DNA of 64,000 nucleotides from Treponema sp. (GTDB lineage: Bacteria > Spirochaetota > Spirochaetia > Treponematales > Treponemataceae): the NCBI GenBank assembly GCA_024402655.1, contig JAKSTH010000001.1, positions 1-64,000 of the forward strand. Reading direction: 5' to 3'. The notes under the pieces were generated by a model. That model was not told where the DNA came from. It saw nothing but the letters and a program-made list of their open reading frames with translations, and searched no databases. How positions within the stretch are numbered: the stretch's first letter is position 1; each line of letters begins with the position of its first letter. Made by a program: the position numbers and the translations under genes. Positions 27,533 through 34,966 of the stretch are shown here, piece by piece.

Positions 27533-28150
27533 ATGATTAAAGAATTTCTTCCATACGAAATAGTTCGTAATGATGCATTAAAACTTGCTGCTCAGATTTA
27601 TAAAGATGGATTTATTCCAGATGTAATTTACTGCTCTTTGCGTGGCGGTGCTTACATGGCAAATGTAATCAGTGAGTATTTTAAAATTCTCTCTAAAATT
27701 GAAAAATTCCACCCTGTTTTATATGCTGGGGTAGTTGCCAGATCTTATTCAGACATAGCTCAACATACAAAAGTATTTATTGACGGTTGGACATATCCTC
27801 CTGAAAATTTAAGACCAGGCGACAAAATTCTTTTAATAGACGATATTTTTGACTCTGGTAGAACAATTAACTGTCTTGTAGAAACCTTAATGAATTCACG
27901 GGGACTTCCAAGAGAAGATATTAAAGTTGTTGTACACGATTACAAATATTTTACATATCAGAAAGAACAGCTTCCAATTCAACCAGATTATTACAGCCGT
28001 AAATTTGTAATTACAAAACCAGAAGAAAACCGTTGGATTCACTACATGAGCCACGAACTTGTAGGTTTAACAAAAGAAGAATTACAGAAATATTACTACG
28101 ATGCTGATCCAGAATTAAAAGATGTTCTAGATCCATACTTAGGTTTATAG
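27533..28150 (+). CDS. Purine-type phosphoribosyltransferase
   Basis: A 205-residue type-I PRTase. The PRPP-binding loop is ILLIDDIFDSGRTI (about 99-112), and an N-terminal CSLRGGAYMANVISEYF matches the PPi loop of xanthine/hypoxanthine PRTases. The C-terminal part (QPDYYSRKFV, RWIHYMSHELVGLT) is typical of archaeal-type Hpt/Gpt-like enzymes. It would salvage a purine base to its nucleotide; which base is not clear. It has its own TTGTTA-TATAAT promoter and an AAGAGG ribosome site, and leads a short operon. Confidence 0.85.
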   Translation: MIKEFLPYEIVRNDALKLAAQIYKDGFIPDVIYCSLRGGAYMANVISEYFKILSKIEKFHPVLYAGVVARSYSDIAQHTKVFIDGWTYPPENLRPGDKILLIDDIFDSGRTINCLVETLMNSRGLPREDIKVVVHDYKYFTYQKEQLPIQPDYYSRKFVITKPEENRWIHYMSHELVGLTKEELQKYYYDADPELKDVLDPYLGL

Positions 28151-28157
28151 GTTTTTT

Positions 28158-30248
28158 ATGAAGAAACATTTACTTGCATTTTTTATTATATTATTGATTT
28201 CTCTTGGTAATGCTTATGGTCAAATCAGCATTATTAGTCCTGCAGAAGGAAAATGGTGCAATAAACAAATGCTGGTAATTGATACAAATGATACTTCGGA
28301 ATATTTTTATTCACTTAACGGCGAAGATCCAAAAACTTCGGGCTTTGCTTATGATGGACCTGTTTTAATTGATTTAACTGGCGATGTAACTTTGCGTATT
28401 CAAAAGGCAACTGGAAAAGAAGAAAAAGTTATACACTATTTTGTTGATCCACAAAATGGAGAAAACGAATCTTATTCTTATTTTATAAACAGTTTTTATG
28501 ATACCGGAATAATTAATTACACAGCAGGTTCTACAATTTCCATTCCTTATGATTTATATTATTCCATAGGTTTAGGAAGCGAAAGTTATATTCCTGGAAC
28601 AGATATTTATCTTTCACAAGATTCTGTTTTTTCACGCTGTCTGCCTTGTGAAATTTACGATCCTGTAAAAAAATCTAAATGGCGTTTTGTAATAAAAGTT
28701 TTCCCTCAAAATTACGGAAGTTTCAGTAAATATGAAGTTCCATTTTCTATTACAGACTGGGATACAATCAATTTTGAAGATAAAGATTTAATTTACAAAA
28801 TTGATGATGAATACTGGGAACTTCCTAAAACTTCCAGAAAACTAGACCGTTCAGTTCCTCATACAATCAGCTGGCAGAGCCTTGCTTATGAAATGGGAAA
28901 CCCAATTGAATATTTTGAACTTCCAGCAAAACCTGTTCTTACAAAAGAACTTAATTATGATGGAAGCATTATACTTCGTCTGGACGGTAACAGTGAATAC
29001 AAAATGAGTATTCTTTCTCAGCCAGATAATGAATATCAGGAATTGTTTTATAACATTGGCATAGATACTTTTTATGGTGATTCCATTTCTGGTACTTTAA
29101 CAGTTGGTGTTTTCTTTAATTCTGTGTTCCAGGGTGAACTGGAATGCAGCTATGAATTAAATAAACGTCCACCAAAAACTCCTGTAATTTCAGCAACAAA
29201 TAAATCTTTTTATTCCAGAGATGATGTTTCCCTTGTTATTTCAGGTAAAGAAAATTGCGACTTATATTACAGCATAAGCGAGCCATTCTTACTTACAGAC
29301 AACAGAGAAACTTATAATCCTGAAAGTTCAATTTTTGCAGATGTTCAGATGAAGGATTTTGTAAAAGCAGATTCTTCACAAATAGATTTTAATCTTAAAG
29401 CTGAAGGAGAAGGGGCTTGTTATTATGCAATCCGTGCTTATTCAAAAGACGGAGAAAATGTCAGTCAAACAGCAAGTTATTCAGTTGTTATAGATAAATA
29501 CAATTATTACTATTGCGAAGATGTTTTATCAGATTTGCCAGATGGTACTGCAGACCATCCTTATAATTCATTTAAACAATTCCTGGATGTGGTAAATAAA
29601 GGTCGTTTTGCAAAAGTTATGATTAGAGGCCAGATGCATATTCCTTCTGGTAAAAATACATTGCTTTCAAACTGTTATTTTATAAACCAGGAAGATGGTG
29701 AAATTATATTTGCAGAAGACAGTTTAATTGAAGTAAAATCTTCCACATTACAAATTGAAGATTTTACAATTCTTCAGGAAAATATTTCTTCTTCTTCAAA
29801 AAATAATTCGCTTTTTAAGCTGGAAAATGCAATTTTAGATTTAAATAAATGTCAGATTGGTGCCAGCTTTAGTAAAAATGGAAATCTTGCAGATGCTTTT
29901 AATAGTTCGGTTTATATTAAAGATTCAGTAATTGCGGTTTCAGCCGTAAAATATGCTTCTGTAATTTCTGGTTCTAAAACAAATATAAAGGCAGAAAAGT
30001 CAATTATTAATGCAACTGCTGCAACATCAGTTATATTTTCAATTAATAATGGTACTGTAAAAGCAAACGAAAATAGTTTTAAAGTAACAGGTCAAATTGG
30101 CCGTATTTTTGAATGTTTTGCAGTTACTGGAACTATTACTAAAAATGATTTTAAGTCTGAACTGACAAATAAAAATAGTTCGGTGGCAGTTTATACAGAC
30201 AAAAAATGTAATATTACAATCTCAGAAAACGAAGATTATGGATTCTAA
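28158..30248 (+). CDS. Exported surface protein with beta-sandwich and parallel beta-helix-like region
   Basis: A 696-residue exported protein (signal ending GNAYGQ). The first 90 residues resemble the CHB_HEX_C/FN3 beta-sandwich seen in spirochaete surface proteins (ISPAEGKWCNKQMLVID, YFYSLNGEDPKTSG). Another such module lies near 335-450 (ISATNKSFYSRDDVSLVISG). The C-terminal 250 residues, starting DGTADHPYNSFKQFLD, read like a right-handed beta-helix of the pectate-lyase type (repeats with N and S at turns), without visible catalytic residues. Function unknown; attachment or surface structure is possible. Its stop overlaps the rnhB start by 11 bases. Confidence 0.7.
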   Translation: MKKHLLAFFIILLISLGNAYGQISIISPAEGKWCNKQMLVIDTNDTSEYFYSLNGEDPKTSGFAYDGPVLIDLTGDVTLRIQKATGKEEKVIHYFVDPQNGENESYSYFINSFYDTGIINYTAGSTISIPYDLYYSIGLGSESYIPGTDIYLSQDSVFSRCLPCEIYDPVKKSKWRFVIKVFPQNYGSFSKYEVPFSITDWDTINFEDKDLIYKIDDEYWELPKTSRKLDRSVPHTISWQSLAYEMGNPIEYFELPAKPVLTKELNYDGSIILRLDGNSEYKMSILSQPDNEYQELFYNIGIDTFYGDSISGTLTVGVFFNSVFQGELECSYELNKRPPKTPVISATNKSFYSRDDVSLVISGKENCDLYYSISEPFLLTDNRETYNPESSIFADVQMKDFVKADSSQIDFNLKAEGEGACYYAIRAYSKDGENVSQTASYSVVIDKYNYYYCEDVLSDLPDGTADHPYNSFKQFLDVVNKGRFAKVMIRGQMHIPSGKNTLLSNCYFINQEDGEIIFAEDSLIEVKSSTLQIEDFTILQENISSSSKNNSLFKLENAILDLNKCQIGASFSKNGNLADAFNSSVYIKDSVIAVSAVKYASVISGSKTNIKAEKSIINATAATSVIFSINNGTVKANENSFKVTGQIGRIFECFAVTGTITKNDFKSELTNKNSSVAVYTDKKCNITISENEDYGF

Positions 30249-30828
30249 AATATTATTAGTTGGCTTTGATGAAGCGGGAAGAGGTCCTTTAGCAGGTCCT
30301 GTAAGTGCAGCCGCAGTTATTTTGCCAGAAGATTTTCCAGTTGAAATTTTAAACGATTCTAAAAAACTTTCAGAAAAAAAGCGGGATGCAGCAGAAATTA
30401 TTATAAAAGAAAAAGCCTGCTGGGGCATTGGACTGGTAGACAATTTTATGATTGATAAAATCAATATTTTAGAAGCCAGTATGCTTGCTATGAAACTTGC
30501 TTTTGATCAGTTAAATGAAAAACTTCCTGAATGGCTTAAAAATAATAATATTTCTGATTTTGAATTAAATGGTATTACAGACGGAACTCGTTGTCCTTCT
30601 GTAGAAATTGCCTGCCGTTGTGAACCAAAAGCAGACGGAAAGTATCCTTGTGTAATGGCAGCCAGTATTCTTGCAAAAACTTGCCGTGACCGCATAATGA
30701 TTGAAATGGACAAAAAATATCCCGGTTATGGATACGCCAAACATAAAGGTTATCCAACCCGGGATCATAGAGAGATTTGTCACAAATTAGGACCATCTCC
30801 AATTCAAAGACTAAGCTTTAAATATTAG
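30238..30828 (+). CDS. rnhB: Ribonuclease HII
   Basis: RNase HII removes single ribonucleotides and RNA primers from DNA. The 196-residue protein has the signature GFDEAGRGPLAGPV at 9-22 with the D-E metal pair, a later acidic residue in GITDGTR, and AASILAKTCRDRIM followed by YGYAKHKGYPTRDHR. It overlaps the surface-protein gene by 11 bases, which is unusual company for a housekeeping nuclease and suggests low coupled expression. Its stop TAG shares bases with the convergent PUR gene. Confidence 0.96.
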   Translation: MDSKILLVGFDEAGRGPLAGPVSAAAVILPEDFPVEILNDSKKLSEKKRDAAEIIIKEKACWGIGLVDNFMIDKINILEASMLAMKLAFDQLNEKLPEWLKNNNISDFELNGITDGTRCPSVEIACRCEPKADGKYPCVMAASILAKTCRDRIMIEMDKKYPGYGYAKHKGYPTRDHREICHKLGPSPIQRLSFKY

Positions 30829-31241
30829 TTGTTTTCGCTAGGATTTGTTTCTGCTGGTTTCTTTGAAACAACATGTACTCTACCAGTGCGTTTAATTCCA
30901 TCATCAGTTTTTGTTGTTTCTTCAGCTTTTTTTGTACGATAAACTTTTTTACCAGTACCATATTTAGCTTCTTTAGCAGCTTTCTTTTCTCTGGCAGCCT
31001 TCTGTTTTGCTTTTCTATCCTTTTCAATAAAGTCTAGAGTTTTTTCCATTCCCTGGAGAAATTTCTGCATATCGTCAGAAAAAACTGCAATCTGATGTCT
31101 ATCAGCTTCTCCGCCATCCCTATTTTTGCTTTCAACAATCTGCAAGAATACATCACCTGTTCTGTTTTCTTTTACATTAAAGAAATAACAGCGGTTGTCT
31201 AAATAAACCTGAGTTGTAAAAAGTTCGCCACGTGCTCCCAT
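30825..31241 (-). CDS. PUR-domain nucleic-acid-binding protein (DUF3276, BpuR-like)
   Basis: A 138-residue basic protein. Residues 1-75 form a single PUR repeat (GELFTTQVYLDNRCYFFNVKE, split by a turn from DVFLQIVESK), the family that includes Borrelia BpuR, which binds DNA and RNA. The C-terminal tail is a lysine/alanine-rich, highly charged stretch that probably adds nonspecific affinity. ATG 31241 is chosen for the AGGAG just upstream; an in-frame ATG at 31277 is less likely. It has its own promoter overlapped by an inverted repeat. The stop overlaps that of convergent rnhB in TTAG. Confidence 0.85.
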   Translation of the reverse strand: MGARGELFTTQVYLDNRCYFFNVKENRTGDVFLQIVESKNRDGGEADRHQIAVFSDDMQKFLQGMEKTLDFIEKDRKAKQKAAREKKAAKEAKYGTGKKVYRTKKAEETTKTDDGIKRTGRVHVVSKKPAETNPSENN

Positions 31242-31264
31242 GTGTTTGCTCCTATATTTGTATA

Positions 31265-31295
31265 TGAAAAATATCACATAAAGTGTTATTTTTCA
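31265..31295 (-). promoter_or_regulatory. Promoter of PUR gene overlapped by a 13-bp inverted repeat
   Basis: On the minus strand TTGAAA (31296-31291), a 17-base spacer and TATTTT (31273-31268) make a promoter. The arms 31265-31277 and 31283-31295 are inverted repeats (12 of 13 matching) around ATAAA, so they cover the region from -35 to -10. It could be an operator, perhaps for autoregulation, or a terminator for the upstream cysteine desulfurase gene, though no U-run follows. Confidence 0.5.
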
Positions 31296-31326
31296 AGGTG
31301 AATACCTAAAAAGTCTGAATATGAAG

Positions 31327-32478
31327 TTAGTTATTAAACTGATTATAAACTTCTTTTACAGCTTCAAATAATTCTTGAACACCTGCCTGTGTAGTTTTTG
31401 GTCCAAAACTGAATCGGACAGATGTTTCTCTTAAATCTGCAGAAACATTCATTGCTTCTAAAACAGGACGATTGTTCTTTTTTGTAGAACATGCACTTCC
31501 TGTAGAAATGTAAAACCCTTTGGAATCTAAGGCTCTAAGCATTACATTTCCAGGAATATTTTTAAATGCAGCCTGAACTACATAAGGTGAATAGTTTTCT
31601 GGTTTTTCAAGTCTGGCTGGTGGAATAATTGTACAGTTAGAAAGGGTAGTAAGATTTTTAATAAAATCCTGAGTTACCTGTTTTTGCTGTTCAAAATGTT
31701 TGCAGTCATAATATCTTTCCAGTGCTTTTGAAAAAGCAAGTGCGCCATAAACATTTTCAGTACCGCTTCTAATACCTTTTTCCTGACCACCACCTCTTAA
31801 AAACACTTCCATTGTATTTTTAAGATAAAGAATACCAATACCTCGTGGACCACATATTTTATGAGAACTGAATGCTGCACTGTCTATTCCAGTACCTGCA
31901 AGTTTTATTTTAATTTTTCCAGCAGCCTGAACGCAGTCTACATGAAACTTAGGTTTTCTTTTGCCTTCTGCCCATTTAGTAATGGTGTCTGCAATTTCAT
32001 AAACAGGCTGAATTGCACCAGTTTCATTATTTACAGCCATAACGCAAACAAGCATTGTATCATTTGTTAAAACGCTTAAAACCGCTTCTGGTGTAATGCG
32101 GCCTTCTTTATCAGAAGGAATTGCAACTACATTCCAGCCACAGTTTTTTAGAGCTAAAGCCTGTTCTCTTACGGCTGGGTGCTCCAGTGAACTAAAAAGC
32201 ACAGTTCCTTTATTTGGTTTAGAAAGAAGTGCTAATAAAGGAATCTGATCACTTTCAGTACCGCCAGATGTAAAATAAATTGTATTTTCAGAAACACCCA
32301 TCGCTTTTGCAGCTGTTTCTCTTGCTTTTTCAAGTAAAGCTTTAGCTTGTTTTCCCACTTCATGTGAACTGGAAGGATTTCCCCAGTTAGACACAGTTTC
32401 CTGTAAAGCGGCTGTTAAAATATCTTCATCGCAAGGGCTTGTTCCGGCCCAGTCAAAATAGTGGTTAATATCTATCAT
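31327..32478 (-). CDS. Cysteine desulfurase (NifS/IscS-like)
   Basis: A 383-residue PLP enzyme that takes sulfur from cysteine for Fe-S clusters and thiolated tRNA. The Schiff-base lysine is K207 in SSHKICGPRG. The persulfide cysteine is C330 in GSACS, in the short active-site loop of class I enzymes. HVDCVQAAGK gives the PLP-ring aspartate. It could supply MnmA (57203). There is no obvious Shine-Dalgarno; it lies 6 bases after aroB in an operon that starts at tmk. No iscU or sufE neighbours are present. Confidence 0.92.
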   Translation of the reverse strand: MIDINHYFDWAGTSPCDEDILTAALQETVSNWGNPSSSHEVGKQAKALLEKARETAAKAMGVSENTIYFTSGGTESDQIPLLALLSKPNKGTVLFSSLEHPAVREQALALKNCGWNVVAIPSDKEGRITPEAVLSVLTNDTMLVCVMAVNNETGAIQPVYEIADTITKWAEGKRKPKFHVDCVQAAGKIKIKLAGTGIDSAAFSSHKICGPRGIGILYLKNTMEVFLRGGGQEKGIRSGTENVYGALAFSKALERYYDCKHFEQQKQVTQDFIKNLTTLSNCTIIPPARLEKPENYSPYVVQAAFKNIPGNVMLRALDSKGFYISTGSACSTKKNNRPVLEAMNVSADLRETSVRFSFGPKTTQAGVQELFEAVKEVYNQFNN

Positions 32479-32484
32479 ATAAAA

Positions 32485-33606
32485 TTAATTATCTTTTAAA
32501 GAAAGAAGAATTTCAGAATCATCAATTTCTTCTGGAACAATATCACAAATTGCTTTTGGAATAATGATTTTTACTTTACTTGTAAGATTCTTTTTATCTT
32601 TGTGCATAGCAGTAAGGAATCTTTCTCCAATAGCAGTACCTTTTAAAACAGAAGGTATTGCAGAAGTTTCCCAGTTATAAAGTTTCATTACTTCAAAAAT
32701 TCGGTCTCTAAAGTTTTCAAGACAGTAACCTTTATTGTGACTTAATGTTACGGCTCTACCAATTCCCCATGCAACAGCTTGACCGTGTGTTACAGCACCA
32801 AGACCGGCAATTGTTTCAAATGCGTGACCATATGTGTGACCAAGATTCAAATAAGTACGAATACCTTTTTCAGTAAAATCTTCTTCAACAATTTTTGCTT
32901 TTGCTGCAACACATTTTCTAATAATAATATCCAGTGTCTGAGAATCTCGTGAAAGAATCTTTTCAGAAGAATTTTCAAAAATGTCAAAAAGTTCCTGATC
33001 AAATAAAACTGCAGTTTTAAATGCTTCTGCAAGACCAGAATTATACTGATTTTCTGGAAGCGACTGAAGGAATTCTGGCCAGTAATAAAGCTGTCGTGCA
33101 GGATAAAAAGCACCAATCATATTTTTGTAATTTGCAAAATCGCAGCCTGTTTTTCCACCAATAGAAGCATCTACCATAGCAAGAAGTGTAGTTGGAACAA
33201 ATTCAACTTTAGCACCACGCTTAAAAATGGAAGCAGCAAAAGCTGTAATGTCACAAATAACACCACCACCAATACCAATAAACAAATCGTTTCTGGTAAA
33301 ATCTGCTTCAATAGCACCAGTTACAATTCTTAAAACACTGTCAATTGTTTTATAAGGTTCACCAGAGCCTAAAATAATAAGACAGTCATTTCCACATTTA
33401 GAATCTTCAAATTTAGAAATGAATGGAACCATAAAAGGAAGTGAAGCAACAGTAGCATCTGTTACAAAAAAGCGTCTTTCTTTTGTTTCTTCACCTGGTT
33501 TAAAAGTTGAAATTAAATCTGGTGTACCAGTTAAAAAGTTGATTTTTGATATATCTGTAGAAAGATAAGTCTTTGGATATGAAATAGAAAATGAATTATT
33601 ACTCAT
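32485..33606 (-). CDS. aroB: 3-dehydroquinate synthase
   Basis: AroB makes 3-dehydroquinate, the second step of the shikimate pathway, using NAD and a divalent metal. The 373-residue protein has GGGVICDITAFAAS for NAD binding, VPTTLLAMVDASIGGKTG, the metal ligands in LAEAFKTAV and NLGHTYGHAFE, and a histidine in VTHGQAVAWG. Length and motif order are normal. It is the only aromatic-pathway gene in the window. It sits between an exported protein and a cysteine desulfurase. Confidence 0.95.
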   Translation of the reverse strand: MSNNSFSISYPKTYLSTDISKINFLTGTPDLISTFKPGEETKERRFFVTDATVASLPFMVPFISKFEDSKCGNDCLIILGSGEPYKTIDSVLRIVTGAIEADFTRNDLFIGIGGGVICDITAFAASIFKRGAKVEFVPTTLLAMVDASIGGKTGCDFANYKNMIGAFYPARQLYYWPEFLQSLPENQYNSGLAEAFKTAVLFDQELFDIFENSSEKILSRDSQTLDIIIRKCVAAKAKIVEEDFTEKGIRTYLNLGHTYGHAFETIAGLGAVTHGQAVAWGIGRAVTLSHNKGYCLENFRDRIFEVMKLYNWETSAIPSVLKGTAIGERFLTAMHKDKKNLTSKVKIIIPKAICDIVPEEIDDSEILLSLKDN

Positions 33607-33615
33607 GCCTTTATT

Positions 33616-34230
33616 CTAATACTTTTCAGACATTTGGTTAAGTTGTTCTATGTTTTTTTCCACTCTATTTATTTCACGGGTAAGGATTTTTTCATAATCC
33701 AGCTTACCATTTACAATTCGTTCTCTTTCATCTTCCCAAGCCTGTTTTTCTGTAATAAAGAGAAAATTAAAATTAGATGTATTTGCTTTTTCACACCAGA
33801 GTTTTGCTTCCTGCCAGTAATACAGTCCAGCCTGATAGAAAGTAAGACACTTTTCCAGATTTCTTAAATATTCATCTTTATGTGGAGCATCGTAAAAATA
33901 AATTTCTTTTTTATCAAATGAACGACCCAGTCTTAGGTGCTGTTCTATAAGTTTAAGATTAATATGCATCATAAAAAGATAGCGGTATTTTTCCCACTGC
34001 TTTTCATTTGTTACTTTAAAATCTAAATACTGAGGATTACAGAAATCTGCTTTTACAGCTTTTTCCAGCCAGTAAATGTTTTCCATACAATCATCTGGAA
34101 ATTGCTGATAATGAATGTGATAAAGCTTGTAATATTCCTCTTTAAAACTAATCATATAAGCATCAGCTTTATTTACCGGAATGGCAGAAAAGAGGACTAT
34201 AAAAAATAAAATTAAAAAAGATTTCTTCAC
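33616..34230 (-). CDS. Exported helical protein, unknown function; sigma-28-like promoter
   Basis: A 204-residue protein with a signal peptide (FLILFFIVLFSAIPVNKADA) and a mature part that is almost all helix, rich in aromatic and charged residues (YYKLYHIHYQQFPDD, EKAWED-type repeats), possibly TPR-like or coiled. I do not recognise it. The start is GTG 34230; no Shine-Dalgarno is visible, but a TAAA-N15-TCCGATAA promoter ends 7 bases before it. If that is a real FliA promoter, a periplasmic motility-related role becomes plausible. It otherwise lies 31 bases downstream of tmk. Confidence 0.65.
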   Translation of the reverse strand: MKKSFLILFFIVLFSAIPVNKADAYMISFKEEYYKLYHIHYQQFPDDCMENIYWLEKAVKADFCNPQYLDFKVTNEKQWEKYRYLFMMHINLKLIEQHLRLGRSFDKKEIYFYDAPHKDEYLRNLEKCLTFYQAGLYYWQEAKLWCEKANTSNFNFLFITEKQAWEDERERIVNGKLDYEKILTREINRVEKNIEQLNQMSEKY

Positions 34231-34237
34231 AATTGCA

Positions 34238-34264
34238 TTATCGGAAGAATAAAAAAATAATTTA
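34238..34264 (-). promoter_or_regulatory. Sigma-28 (FliA)-like promoter
   Basis: Minus strand: TAAA at 34264-34261 (sharing the tmk stop codon), 15 bases, then TCCGATAA at 34245-34238. The FliA consensus is TAAA-N15-GCCGATAA, so this is one mismatch away. Seven bases then lead to GTG 34230. Confidence 0.55.
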
Positions 34265-34882
34265 GTGTTTGATTATTTTTGTTATTGTAGAATTAATGAT
34301 TTCCTGTATTTCTTCAATAGATTTTGTTGCATCAATTCTAACAACTGTCATTTTATTGTTTGCAGAATCTGCTTCATATTTAGAAATTACTTTTTCATAA
34401 AGTGCTGCAATTTTTTTCTGCAATTCAATTTTTTCATAAATCTCTTTTTTTTCATTTCGCTGATTTACACGATTCAAAGAAATTTCGGGATTAATAACAA
34501 AATAGAATAATATTTGTGGAAGAGGGAATGGAGAATTAACCAATGCAGGCAACTCATCACCACAAGACGCAGACTGATAGGCCATACTTGAAAAGAAATA
34601 TCTGTCGCTTACAACAACAGTTCCTTTTGTAACCATTTCAACAATTCCGCCTTCTCCATATAGATGCTGACATCTGTCGGCTGCAAAAAGATATGCATTT
34701 GTTTTTTCGTCAACCTTAAACTCACCGCCTAACATACGGCGCAAAAGTTTACCAGTTTCGGTTGTGGAAGTTGGCTCTGCAGTAATTTCAAATTCTGGGT
34801 GTGACTGTTTTAAAAGTTTGAGTTGGGTAGAAGTGCCACTGCCATCTATTCCTTCAAATACAATAAAATTCTCAAGTATCAT
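34262..34882 (-). CDS. tmk: Thymidylate kinase with atypical P-loop
   Basis: Tmk phosphorylates dTMP to dTDP. The 206-residue protein has FEGIDGSGTSTQ at 9-20, the dTMP-binding DRYFFSSMAYQ motif, and the later region around QRNEKKEIYEK. In the P-loop the usual GKS/T lysine is replaced by T17 (codon ACT), which is odd for a kinase. Everything else looks intact, so either another basic residue substitutes or this is a lineage variant. The ATG lies 6 bases after a TATAAT, so its mRNA is probably leaderless. It heads the tmk-aroB-desulfurase operon, divergent from tamB. Confidence 0.9.
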   Translation of the reverse strand: MILENFIVFEGIDGSGTSTQLKLLKQSHPEFEITAEPTSTTETGKLLRRMLGGEFKVDEKTNAYLFAADRCQHLYGEGGIVEMVTKGTVVVSDRYFFSSMAYQSASCGDELPALVNSPFPLPQILFYFVINPEISLNRVNQRNEKKEIYEKIELQKKIAALYEKVISKYEADSANNKMTVVRIDATKSIEEIQEIINSTITKIIKH

Positions 34883-34888
34883 AATGCT

Positions 34889-34912
34889 ATTATATAAAAA
34901 TTCTGCTATAAT
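34889..34912. promoter_or_regulatory. Divergent promoters for tmk (-) and tamB (+)
   Basis: On the minus strand TATAAT occupies 34894-34889, six bases before the tmk ATG. On the plus strand an extended -10, TGCTATAAT, occupies 34904-34912 and would drive tamB with a leader of about 45-50 bases containing TTGGA before ATG 34967. Neither has a good -35. The two polymerases cannot bind at once, so the units may compete. Confidence 0.55.
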
Positions 34913-34966
34913 AGAAAAGAGTTAAATTGGAGATTTTATACCCCAAATTACTTTTTAGTTGGAAAA

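Noticed and set aside
34913-34966. A riboswitch in the tamB leader
   Set aside because: The 54 bases form only short, weak pairings, and no known riboswitch core is recognisable.
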